Origin: an uncultured Collinsella sp.
Lineage (GTDB): Bacteria > Actinomycetota > Coriobacteriia > Coriobacteriales > Coriobacteriaceae
Length of the DNA: 6,657 nt
NCBI GenBank assembly: GCA_902468695.1
Contig: CABQZS010000219.1
Coordinates: forward strand, 1 to 6,657
Reading direction: 5' to 3'
Below, piece after piece: positions 1 to 5,474 of the stretch (position 1 is the stretch's first letter; each line of letters opens with the position of its first letter). Below the pieces are notes generated by a model, which was given only the letters and a program-made list of their open reading frames with translations, made no database searches and was not told the origin of the DNA. The translations under genes were made by a program, and so were the position numbers.

Positions 1-101
1 AATCCGACGAATTCAAGGTAAACCGTCAGAAAATACAAAATGGTGCTGAAGTTCGACAGAAAAACGAACGTCATATAAAGCAAAATCGTACGATTGTTCA
101 T
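1..101 (-). CDS. N-terminus of a probable MFS-type transporter (partial, runs off the left edge)
   Basis: Reading leftward from an ATG at 101, an uninterrupted frame runs to the window edge (33 codons and 2 bases). The protein starts MNNRTILLYMTFVFLSN and continues as one long hydrophobic stretch with few charged residues up to LEFVG, as in the first transmembrane helix of major facilitator superfamily permeases. A purine-rich run (TTGGGGGGCGGAGC) lies immediately upstream and can serve as ribosome binding site. The gene follows lysR on the same strand after a 119-nt gap, and LysR regulators are often encoded next to the transporter they control, so regulation by its neighbour is a reasonable inference. 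The substrate cannot be told from one helix. Local GC is low (24 of 60 bases in 1-60). Another polytopic membrane protein family is possible; that it is a membrane protein start is more certain than the family. Confidence 0.62.
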   Translation of the reverse strand, partial: MNNRTILLYMTFVFLSNFSTILYFLTVYLEFVG

Positions 102-181
102 GCTCCGCCCCCCAAGAGCCAATAACCCAAACCGGAATCTTGGAAAAGCATGAGGGCAGAGCCGTCAGTCATGTGTTACAA

Positions 182-204
182 GGCGTCAACATTCACTTGA
201 CGCC
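182..204 (-). repeat. Perfect 8-bp inverted repeat between lysR and the transporter gene
   Basis: GGCGTCAA at 182-189 and TTGACGCC at 197-204 are exact reverse complements around a 7-nt spacer. It lies 17 nt past the lysR stop and 80 nt before the transporter start. As RNA on the leftward strand it would form an 8-bp hairpin, but what follows (TTGTAACAC) is not a convincing U tract, so it is a poor intrinsic terminator. As DNA it is a 23-bp dyad of about the size of a dimeric regulator site. Either a weak terminator or an operator is possible. Confidence 0.5.
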
Positions 205-220
205 ACGAGGCCAAATGACC

Positions 221-1111
221 TCACGAAGCGAGATGACGCAATAGGTGAAGAAATACCGTCTGGTGTCGATCGGTCCAGGCATTTTGTCGATAGCAAAAGT
301 AGATGGGCAAGGCTACGTCATGCGAGCCTTCAATGGAGCACTCGCTCACTTCCAGTCCATCTGATGCGAGAGAAGAGCCAGAAAAACTCAATATCAATCC
401 CCCGGCTTGAAGAAACTCAGCCTGCGCCCTGTTTCCGTATTCGACATCGCGAAAGCGGAAATTAACCAGCTGAGCTTCGGGACATTGATTGATTGCATTG
501 AGACAGGGTGACAAATTAATGGGAACAGCGAGCCTGCCGCCCAGCAACTCACGAACGGTCATAGCACCCACAGATTGATGACCAGCTGGGCATGAAAGAA
601 CCCTGAGCTCCTTTTCACCCATATATTTTGAAGAAAGGACGCTGTCCCGTGGTTCCTCAAACGAGATAGCCGCGTCCGAAATGCCAAGTATAAGTGATTC
701 AAAGCATGTTGCCGTTGGCTGATGCCACACATCAAGATGAATCTGAGGGTGCGAGCTTTCAAACGAGTCGTACCAGTTTTCGGAAAAAAGGCGCCCCCGC
801 CCATGAAGACAGGGGGCGTAAAGACGGAAATGGCCGTCGGGCGAAACGCCGCCGTTCCCCGATTGAGCGTACTTTTTGAGATCGTCGACTTGCGCCAGGA
901 TCACGCGCGCACGACGCGCAAATTCTCTGCCCGCCGGAGACAAAACAGCTTCCCCCGCCGATCGGTCGAGCAAAACGATCTGATACTCAGATTCCAACTT
1001 TTTGATTGCCGACGAAACGGCCTGCGGACTCACATGAACGGCGCGAGCTGCTTTACGCACGCCACCATAGTTCGCTACCGCTTGAAGGTATTCGAGTTGA
1101 GAAAGCTGCAT
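221..1111 (-). CDS. LysR-family transcriptional regulator
   Basis: This 296-residue protein has the usual LysR length and layout. Residues 1-60 form the winged helix-turn-helix: LSQLEYLQAVANYGGVRKAA, then VSPQAVSSAIKKLE, the family's recognition-helix signature, followed by LLDRS. A linker helix (about 65-85, ARVILAQVDDLKKYAQ) leads into an effector-binding domain (about 90-296) of the periplasmic-binding-protein type. The ATG at 1111 has GGAG seven bases upstream, and its position matches the family N-terminus. It lies 41 nt downstream of the HIT gene and 119 nt upstream of a probable transporter on the same strand. No separate promoter is visible in the short gap, so read-through from HIT or a promoter inside HIT is possible. 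GC is about 47-48% in sampled lines, well below the neighbours, which suggests recent acquisition with the transporter. Ligand and targets cannot be predicted. Confidence 0.93.
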   Translation of the reverse strand: MQLSQLEYLQAVANYGGVRKAARAVHVSPQAVSSAIKKLESEYQIVLLDRSAGEAVLSPAGREFARRARVILAQVDDLKKYAQSGNGGVSPDGHFRLYAPCLHGRGRLFSENWYDSFESSHPQIHLDVWHQPTATCFESLILGISDAAISFEEPRDSVLSSKYMGEKELRVLSCPAGHQSVGAMTVRELLGGRLAVPINLSPCLNAINQCPEAQLVNFRFRDVEYGNRAQAEFLQAGGLILSFSGSSLASDGLEVSECSIEGSHDVALPIYFCYRQNAWTDRHQTVFLHLLRHLAS

Positions 1112-1152
1112 AGATTACTCCAAAGGCAGCCAAGTCGACGGCCTACGCGCCC

Positions 1153-1488
1153 TCAGATGAGGTTCTCGCCCAGGTTCTTGCCGCCGAGGACGTGCATGTG
1201 GAAGTGCATGACGGTCTGACCGGCGTTGACGCCCTTGTTGGAGATGACGCGGAAACCGTCCTCCAGGCCCTTGGCCTTAGCGACCTCCTGGATGGCGTGA
1301 GCCATGGCGCCCATGGTCTCGGCAGGCACGTTGTCGGCGATGTCGCTGTAGTGCTTCTTGGGGATCACGAGCGTGTGGACCGGCGCCTGGGGGTTGAGGT
1401 CGTCGAAGGCGATGACCTGATCGTCCTCATAGACAACGGTCGAGGGGATCTCGTGGTTGGCAATTTTGCAGAAGATGCAATCGCACAT
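1153..1488 (-). CDS. HIT-family (Hint/PKCI-like) nucleotide hydrolase
   Basis: A 111-residue histidine-triad protein. The N-terminal C4-x-x-C7 (MCDCIFCKI) fits the zinc-binding form of the bacterial Hint/PKCI branch, and HTLVIPKKHY (38-47) is the conserved central strand. The active-site triad H95-x-H97-x-H99 followed by LGG (MHFHMHVLGG) is complete. Family members hydrolyse nucleoside phosphoramidates or similar phosphorus bonds on purine nucleotides in the cytoplasm; the physiological substrate is unknown. A longer reading from 1506 adds six residues (MRKEPT), but AAGGA sits seven bases before the ATG at 1488 and inside that extension, so 1488 is chosen. It follows xseB after 49 nt and precedes lysR by 41 nt. 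It may be read from the exonuclease VII transcript or from the internal promoter candidate at 1518-1523. Confidence 0.95.
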   Translation of the reverse strand: MCDCIFCKIANHEIPSTVVYEDDQVIAFDDLNPQAPVHTLVIPKKHYSDIADNVPAETMGAMAHAIQEVAKAKGLEDGFRVISNKGVNAGQTVMHFHMHVLGGKNLGENLI

Positions 1489-1495
1489 GGTTGGT

Positions 1496-1500
1496 TCCTT
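1496..1500 (-). promoter_or_regulatory. Ribosome binding site that fixes the HIT start
   Basis: Read leftward, AAGGA ends seven bases before the ATG at 1488. It lies within the six-codon extension that would arise from the upstream ATG at 1506, so the shorter protein is preferred. Confidence 0.7.
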
Positions 1501-1507
1501 TCTCACA

Positions 1508-1530
1508 GACCAAGGTAATTATATTTGGTC
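1508..1530 (-). promoter_or_regulatory. Possible internal promoter/operator upstream of the HIT gene
   Basis: In the xseB-HIT gap, a consensus TATAAT occurs on the minus strand (plus positions 1518-1523) inside an AT-rich patch that stands out in GC-rich surroundings. It is enclosed by the inverted arms GACCAA and TTGGTC (plus 1508-1513 and 1525-1530). At 17-nt spacing the -35 position reads TCGTTC, a poor match. A start near 1511 would leave a leader of about 22 nt that still carries the ribosome binding site. The position is sensible, but the missing -35 keeps this tentative. Confidence 0.3.
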
Positions 1531-1537
1531 GGGATGG

Positions 1538-1804
1538 TTAGAACGAGAGGTTGTCGTCGGTGTTGGCGGCTTCGCCGTCGGCGAGCACGTCGTTGCCGTC
1601 GACGTCCTTAAGGAGCACCGAGACCTTCTGCTCGGCATCGGACAGGCGGGTGCGCAGGCTCTTGAGGAGCTCGACGCCGCGGGTATAGCTCTCGAGCGAC
1701 TCCTCGAGCTCCATATCGCCCGACTCCAGGCTGCGGATGATGAGTTCCAACTCCTGCGAAGCCTGCTTGTACGTAAGCTGCTCGACCGGGGTCTTCTCTG
1801 CCAT
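1538..1804 (-). CDS. xseB: Exodeoxyribonuclease VII small subunit
   Basis: An 88-residue protein (the E. coli subunit is 80) that carries the XseB signature across residues about 8-70: LTYKQASQELELIIRSLESG, then the D-x-x-LEESL-x-x-Y-x-RGVEL segment and a second helix with LSDAEQKVSVLL. These two antiparallel helices form the small subunit, several copies of which bind one XseA to make the active nuclease that degrades single-stranded DNA from both ends to oligonucleotides. The C-terminal tail is acidic (DVDGNDVLADGEAANTDDN). The ATG at 1804 has AGGAAAGGAAACA just upstream. It lies 42 nt after xseA on the same strand, the usual order, and the two are probably co-transcribed. Confidence 0.96.
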   Translation of the reverse strand: MAEKTPVEQLTYKQASQELELIIRSLESGDMELEESLESYTRGVELLKSLRTRLSDAEQKVSVLLKDVDGNDVLADGEAANTDDNLSF

Positions 1805-1846
1805 ATCTGTTTCCTTTCCTAAAGGTTTATCGCTATGAAACGCGGT

Positions 1847-3298
1847 CTATTCGACCGTATCGACCGTTGCCACCACGTTGCCGTCTGCCATGCGCACGCG
1901 GATGGCGTCGCCGGGCTTAAAGGTCTTGGCACTCGTGGCCACCCCATCATCGCTGTACGCAATGGAATAACCACGGGCAAGCACCTTGAGCGGCGACAGG
2001 GCATCGAGCGAGGCTGCCGCACGGCCCAGGTCGGACGCTGGTTTGTTGAGCATCGTGCGCCCCTGATGCTCCAGGCGAGAGCTCGCGAGCGTGAGCGCAT
2101 GGCGTTTGCCATCGAGCCCCGAGGTGCTTGCAACCAGGCGCTCGGGCAGGCGCTCAAAGTTGGAGCGGAATGTCCCGACCGAGCGTACTATGGCCCCCGA
2201 CAGGCGATCGGCAGTCAGCGCAAGCTCCGACTCGCGACGCTCGACCATAAATGTGGGGTCGTTGAGGCACGGGCGGCACGCAGCCGCATCGAGCGCATCG
2301 CCCAAGCGAGCCGTATAGGTATCCCAGGCACGGCGACCGCGCTGATCGAGCATCTCCAAATCGACCTGATTCGACCCAATCATCGATGCCATCGCAGCGC
2401 CCAGACGCTGATGGCGCGCCTCGAGCACATCGGCCAACTCCGTCATAGCCGGCGCCACCGATTCTGCCGCCGCCGTGGGCGTGGAGGCGCGGCGGTCGCT
2501 CACCATGTCGCAAATCGAGGTATCGGGCTCATGGCCAATGCCGGTCACCACGGGCACGGGACAAGCCGCCACCGCGCGGGCAAGCTCCTCGTCATTAAAG
2601 GTCATGAGGTCCTCAAAGGAGCCGCCGCCGCGCACTAGCAAAATACAGTCGGGCGCCGGCGTAATGGCAGCGGCGCGGCGCAAGCCTTCAATAAGCTCTG
2701 CCGGTGCACCCTCGCCCTGGACCTTTGCGCCCACGCAGACGAGCTCGACGAGCGGGTTGCGACGACGCAACGTGCGCTTGACGTCGTCGATTACGGCACC
2801 CGAAAGCGAGGTGACGACCGCCACGCGGGAGCAGAACACCGGTATGCGGCGCTTGCGCGCTTCGTCCATCAGACCCTCGCGGCGTAGCTTTTCGGCCAGT
2901 TGCGCCACTTGTTGACGCAGCAGACCCTCCCCCGCCAGCGAAAACGAGCGAGCGACAAAGCTCATACGACCCGTGGGCTTATAGAGGTTGAAGCTGCCCT
3001 TAAAGCTCACCTGCATGCCGTCACGCAGATCGAAGGTACGCTTGAGATAGGCGCCCTTCCAGATGATGCAGTCGACGGCGGCCGAGTCGTCTTTAATCTG
3101 GAAGTAGCAGTGGCCGCTTCGGGCGTTGGGACCACGGAAACCCGTGACCTCGCCCAGGACACTCAGCTGCGGAATGGCATCGAGCGCACCGGCAGCGATT
3201 TCTACCGCCTGGCTCACGCTGAGCTCCTTGCGCTCCTGCTCATCCGAACCGTCAAACTCGGCGGAAACGGCATTGCCGGTTAGATTCCAGCCTGCCAC
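1847..3298 (-). CDS. xseA: Exodeoxyribonuclease VII large subunit
   Basis: The catalytic subunit of exonuclease VII, 483 residues from the chosen GTG start (E. coli XseA is 456). Residues about 25-125 form the OB-fold that binds single-stranded DNA, with GEVTGFRGPN (49-58) and GHCYFQIKDD (62-71). The nuclease domain follows: TSLSGAVIDDVKRTLRRRNP (163-182, D172), LLVRGGGSFEDL (220-231, R223) and GIGHEPDTSICD (253-264, H256 and D259). These align with the conserved Asp, Arg, His and Asp of the E. coli enzyme, so it looks active. A long helical C-terminal region (about 290-440), which binds XseB, is followed by LSPLKVLARGYSIA, the conserved closing segment. The in-frame ATGs at 3325 and 3316 lack a ribosome binding site, whereas GTG at 3298 has AAAGGAGG four bases upstream. 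The first 25 residues are polar, not conserved and probably disordered. xseB follows. Confidence 0.97.
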   Translation of the reverse strand: MAGWNLTGNAVSAEFDGSDEQERKELSVSQAVEIAAGALDAIPQLSVLGEVTGFRGPNARSGHCYFQIKDDSAAVDCIIWKGAYLKRTFDLRDGMQVSFKGSFNLYKPTGRMSFVARSFSLAGEGLLRQQVAQLAEKLRREGLMDEARKRRIPVFCSRVAVVTSLSGAVIDDVKRTLRRRNPLVELVCVGAKVQGEGAPAELIEGLRRAAAITPAPDCILLVRGGGSFEDLMTFNDEELARAVAACPVPVVTGIGHEPDTSICDMVSDRRASTPTAAAESVAPAMTELADVLEARHQRLGAAMASMIGSNQVDLEMLDQRGRRAWDTYTARLGDALDAAACRPCLNDPTFMVERRESELALTADRLSGAIVRSVGTFRSNFERLPERLVASTSGLDGKRHALTLASSRLEHQGRTMLNKPASDLGRAAASLDALSPLKVLARGYSIAYSDDGVATSAKTFKPGDAIRVRMADGNVVATVDTVE

Positions 3299-3302
3299 GC
3301 AG

Positions 3303-3310
3303 CCTCCTTT
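3303..3310 (-). promoter_or_regulatory. Ribosome binding site that selects the xseA GTG start
   Basis: AAAGGAGG, read leftward, is nearly the perfect anti-16S complement and ends four bases before GTG at 3298. The two upstream in-frame ATGs (3316, 3325) would place this site inside the coding region and have no purine-rich run of their own. Confidence 0.75.
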
Positions 3311-3324
3311 CGTCATCGTGCACA

Positions 3325-3338
3325 AGGGCTTCGGCCCT
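3325..3338. other. Small TTCG-loop hairpin in the xseA leader
   Basis: AGGGC and GCCCT pair exactly across the four-base loop TTCG on the plus strand. RNA read rightward would carry the very stable C(UUCG)G tetraloop; the leftward xseA leader has the complementary loop CGAA instead. It lies 26 nt upstream of the xseA start. Only 5 bp long and without a following T tract, it may be a leader structure or of no function. Confidence 0.35.
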
Positions 3339-3367
3339 GCGCAAATTCAAGTCCAAAACATAGTACA

Positions 3368-3397
3368 GCGCCGCGGGGACACGAATCCCCGCGGCGC
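3368..3397 (-). terminator. Strong GC-rich hairpin after yugP (probable terminator)
   Basis: The arms GCGCCGCGGGGA (3368-3379) and TCCCCGCGGCGC (3386-3397) pair perfectly over 12 bp around the loop CACGAA. It begins 16 nt past the yugP stop. Leftward, the RNA after the stem is TGTACTATGTTTTGG, so the T run is displaced by about eight bases, making it an imperfect intrinsic terminator. On the plus strand no T run follows at all. The position between two genes on the same strand suggests it separates the yugP and xseA transcripts. Confidence 0.6.
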
Positions 3398-3413
3398 CCA
3401 GCGACCCAATTTG

Positions 3414-4118
3414 TTATCGGTTAGAGTTTCTGTTGTAGCGAGCCATAAGATAGAGCAGCTGAATAATCGAGGTGAGCGCAGCGGCAACATAGGTAAGCGC
3501 GGCGGCCGTCAGCACCTTCTTGGCACCGTTGACCTGCTTGGAACTCATACCCGACTGCTCGATGTACGCCACGGCGCGTCGGCTGGCGTCAATCTCGACG
3601 GGCAGCGTAACGAGTTGGAACAGTACACTAAACGAGAAGAAGATCAACGCGAGGGATGTGAGCCCGGCAATGTTCATAAACAGGCCCAAGAGCAACACGA
3701 TGGTCCAGGTGTTCTGGGTAAAGTTGACGACCGGCACGAGGGCGGTACGTACTTTCATCATGGCATAGCCGCTTTGACGCTGGGCGGCATGGCCCGCCTC
3801 GTGGCAGGCGACGGCAACGCTTGCGACCGACCCGCCCGAACGGTTGGCATCCGACAGATACAGGTTGTTGTCCTGCGGGTTGTAATGATCGGTAAGCTCG
3901 CCAGCGACACCCTTGATACCCACAGCGCTACAACCGTTGGCATCGAGCATGCGGCGAGCGACCGTGGCACCCGTATCGCCGTCCGAGCGAACCTTGGACC
4001 AGGTTTTGTACGTCGAGTTGATATAGCTCTGCGCGGCAAGACCGAGCACCGTGCAAACAAGGACAACCAGCAGGTACAGTGGGTCGATGCCAAAGCCGTA
4101 ACCATAGTAATAGGGCAT
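3414..4118 (-). CDS. YugP-type membrane zinc metallopeptidase
   Basis: A 234-residue membrane protein matching the neutral zinc metallopeptidase family of Bacillus YugP. A glycine/tyrosine-rich start (PYYYGYGFG) leads into a first transmembrane helix (about 12-33). The soluble part contains DHYNPQDNNLYLSD (77-90), a family hallmark, and the zinc motif HEAGH (106-110) in VACHEAGHAAQ. Two hydrophobic segments (about 138-172) come before LPVEIDASRRA, where E175 is the likely third zinc ligand, and a last helix lies at about 205-230. The catalytic residues are complete. The natural substrate of this family is not established. The ATG at 4118 is chosen because GGAGG lies seven bases upstream; an upstream ATG at 4187 adds 23 non-conserved residues without such a site. 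It follows rnd by 124 nt on the same strand and is probably transcribed separately. Confidence 0.9.
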   Translation of the reverse strand: MPYYYGYGFGIDPLYLLVVLVCTVLGLAAQSYINSTYKTWSKVRSDGDTGATVARRMLDANGCSAVGIKGVAGELTDHYNPQDNNLYLSDANRSGGSVASVAVACHEAGHAAQRQSGYAMMKVRTALVPVVNFTQNTWTIVLLLGLFMNIAGLTSLALIFFSFSVLFQLVTLPVEIDASRRAVAYIEQSGMSSKQVNGAKKVLTAAALTYVAAALTSIIQLLYLMARYNRNSNR

Positions 4119-4125
4119 GCGAATT

Positions 4126-4130
4126 CCTCC
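4126..4130 (-). promoter_or_regulatory. Ribosome binding site that fixes the yugP start
   Basis: GGAGG, read leftward, lies seven bases before the ATG at 4118. This supports the shorter 234-residue protein over a reading from 4187. Confidence 0.75.
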
Positions 4131-4153
4131 GAATCGAGTTACACGTTGGAGGC

Positions 4154-4159
4154 ATTCTA
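4154..4159 (-). promoter_or_regulatory. Possible -10 element for yugP
   Basis: The minus strand reads TAGAAT, five of six bases of the consensus, in the 124-nt gap after rnd. A transcript would start near 4147 and give a 28-nt leader that includes GGAGG. No good -35 is present at 16-18 nt, so this is a weak call resting mainly on its position. The rest of the gap (4160-4242) shows no gene and no convincing rnd terminator. Confidence 0.25.
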
Positions 4160-4242
4160 CCCACTCGCCCAGCCAACAAGACAGCATCGATGTTTTGGTA
4201 TTGCCGCTCTAGAACGTTTGCAGCGCTTGGTAAACCGCGTAA

Positions 4243-5376
4243 CTATAAAAGCTCGATTTTGCCGTCCTTCACGGTGAGTCCCATATTGCCGGAAAGCAGA
4301 TCGTCCAGGCGCGAGCCCACAAGCTCAAAGCGCCAGCCTTCGCGCAGGCGGCTCTGCTCGGGATGCTCAATATAGTCGGCCAGGTCATCGCGCGAGGCAA
4401 TGACCGAGGTCGCAACGCCCGAGCGCTCGGCAACCAGGCGGATGAGCGCATACATAAGGTCCGTCACGCTCTCCAGCTCCGGCGAAATCTGACGATGTCC
4501 GCGCACCAAGAGCGGCAGGCGATCGTGCGGACAGCTCGCACCGCGCTTGATGGCCATGAGCGCGCCGTCCACGTCGCGCTCCCCCAGCTGATCGGTACCG
4601 CGGATGCTACGGAACTCCTCAACACGCACGGGATTGCGCTTGACGAGCGCCAGCAGCGTATCGTCGGACATGACCCACTTGCGCGGGATGTTGCGCCGCT
4701 CGGCGCGGTCCTCACGCCAGGCGGCAAGCTCGCGCGCAATGCCCAGCTGATGGCGGCTGCACGAGTTGATGCGCTTGACCTTGCGGAATGCCTCATGGCG
4801 GTCGGCGCGGTAGTGCGACTCGTCTGCCAGAGGACGCAACTCGTCGAGCACCCAATCCACACGGCCCAGCTCGCGCAGGCGGCTCATCATCTCGGTATAG
4901 GCGACGATCAGGTACTTGACGTCATCGATCGCGTACTCGATCTGTTTATCGGTCAGCGGGCGGCGCGACCAGTCGGTCAGCGACTCGGTCTTGGGCAGCG
5001 ATACGCCGCAAAACGCCTGCACGAGTGCGCCGTACGAAACCTGCTGGCGCTCGCCCAAAAAGGCGGCGGCCACCTGCGTGTCAAAAATCGGACGCGGCAG
5101 CACGCCCACGGTATGGAGCATGACCTCCATATCCTGCGAGCACGCGTGGAAGACCTTGGTCACGCTCTCGTCGGCCATAAGCTCGGCCAACGGCGAAAGG
5201 TCGTCGATCACCAGAGGGTCGACCGCCACGCTCTCGGCAGGGGTGGCAATCTGAACCAAGCACAGGCGCGGATGGAACGTGCGCTCACGCAAAAACTCGG
5301 TATCGACGGCAATCGCGTCGAACTCACGGGCGCGCTGGCAAAAGTCGAGTAGAGCCTGATGTGTGGAAATGTACAT
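4243..5376 (-). CDS. rnd: Ribonuclease D
   Basis: A 377-residue 3'-5' exoribonuclease (E. coli RNase D is 375), which trims 3' ends of tRNA precursors and other small RNAs. All DEDDy motifs are present: Exo I AVDTEF (D25, E27), Exo II HACSQDMEVM (D82) with the following FDTQVAAAFLG, and Exo III YAIDDVKYL (Y148, D152). TDWSRRPL (134-141) is also typical. An HRDC nucleic-acid-binding domain follows at about 205-280 (HQLGIARELAAWREDRAERR, then IPRKWVMSDDTLLALV), with a second HRDC-like region to the C-terminus. The ATG at 5376 aligns with the family N-terminus but has only a weak GGG upstream; a GTG at 5412 would add 12 residues and also lacks a binding site. It is transcribed away from the lipid kinase gene across a 98-nt intergenic region. 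Confidence 0.96.
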   Translation of the reverse strand: MYISTHQALLDFCQRAREFDAIAVDTEFLRERTFHPRLCLVQIATPAESVAVDPLVIDDLSPLAELMADESVTKVFHACSQDMEVMLHTVGVLPRPIFDTQVAAAFLGERQQVSYGALVQAFCGVSLPKTESLTDWSRRPLTDKQIEYAIDDVKYLIVAYTEMMSRLRELGRVDWVLDELRPLADESHYRADRHEAFRKVKRINSCSRHQLGIARELAAWREDRAERRNIPRKWVMSDDTLLALVKRNPVRVEEFRSIRGTDQLGERDVDGALMAIKRGASCPHDRLPLLVRGHRQISPELESVTDLMYALIRLVAERSGVATSVIASRDDLADYIEHPEQSRLREGWRFELVGSRLDDLLSGNMGLTVKDGKIELL

Positions 5377-5417
5377 ATCAACCCATCGAATAAGGTTAGG
5401 CCCGAAAAACACGGGTA

Positions 5418-5467
5418 GGATATCGGCATTGCCTTACAACTATACTCGGTTAGTCACAGAACGGGAA
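5418..5467. promoter_or_regulatory. Possible divergent promoters between rnd and the lipid kinase gene
   Basis: The 98-nt gap must hold start signals for both directions unless either gene is read from outside. On the plus strand TATACT (5441-5446) is a good -10; at 17 nt the -35 position reads GGATAT, which is poor. On the minus strand TATAGT (plus 5439-5444) overlaps it, with TTCCCG as a partial -35. Inferred starts near 5453 rightward and 5432 leftward give leaders of about 22 and 56 nt. The rest of the gap, including a weak 4-bp CCCG/CGGG hairpin at 5401-5415, shows nothing firm. Confidence 0.4.
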
Positions 5468-5474
5468 CGTAAGT

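Noticed and set aside
1835..2638. A 267-codon plus-strand frame opposite the xseA C-terminal half
   Set aside because: It is antisense to a clear XseA protein, is Arg/His/Ala-rich and has no family resemblance.
4200..4242. A terminator after rnd
   Set aside because: Only a 4-bp CGCT/AGCG pairing with a long loop was found and no T tract follows on the minus strand, so no terminator is called.
3126..4277. A 383-codon plus-strand frame across yugP and the start of xseA
   Set aside because: It crosses two real genes and the hairpin between them, and has no recognisable motif or ribosome binding site.
4363..5352. A 329-codon open frame on the plus strand opposite rnd
   Set aside because: It lies wholly within rnd, whose DEDDy motifs are complete. 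The opposite frame is Arg/His/Leu-rich, lacks any recognisable domain and is a by-product of GC-rich codon use.
5377..5412. An N-terminal extension of rnd from GTG at 5412
   Set aside because: There is no ribosome binding site before the GTG, and the 12 extra residues precede the point where the family alignment begins.
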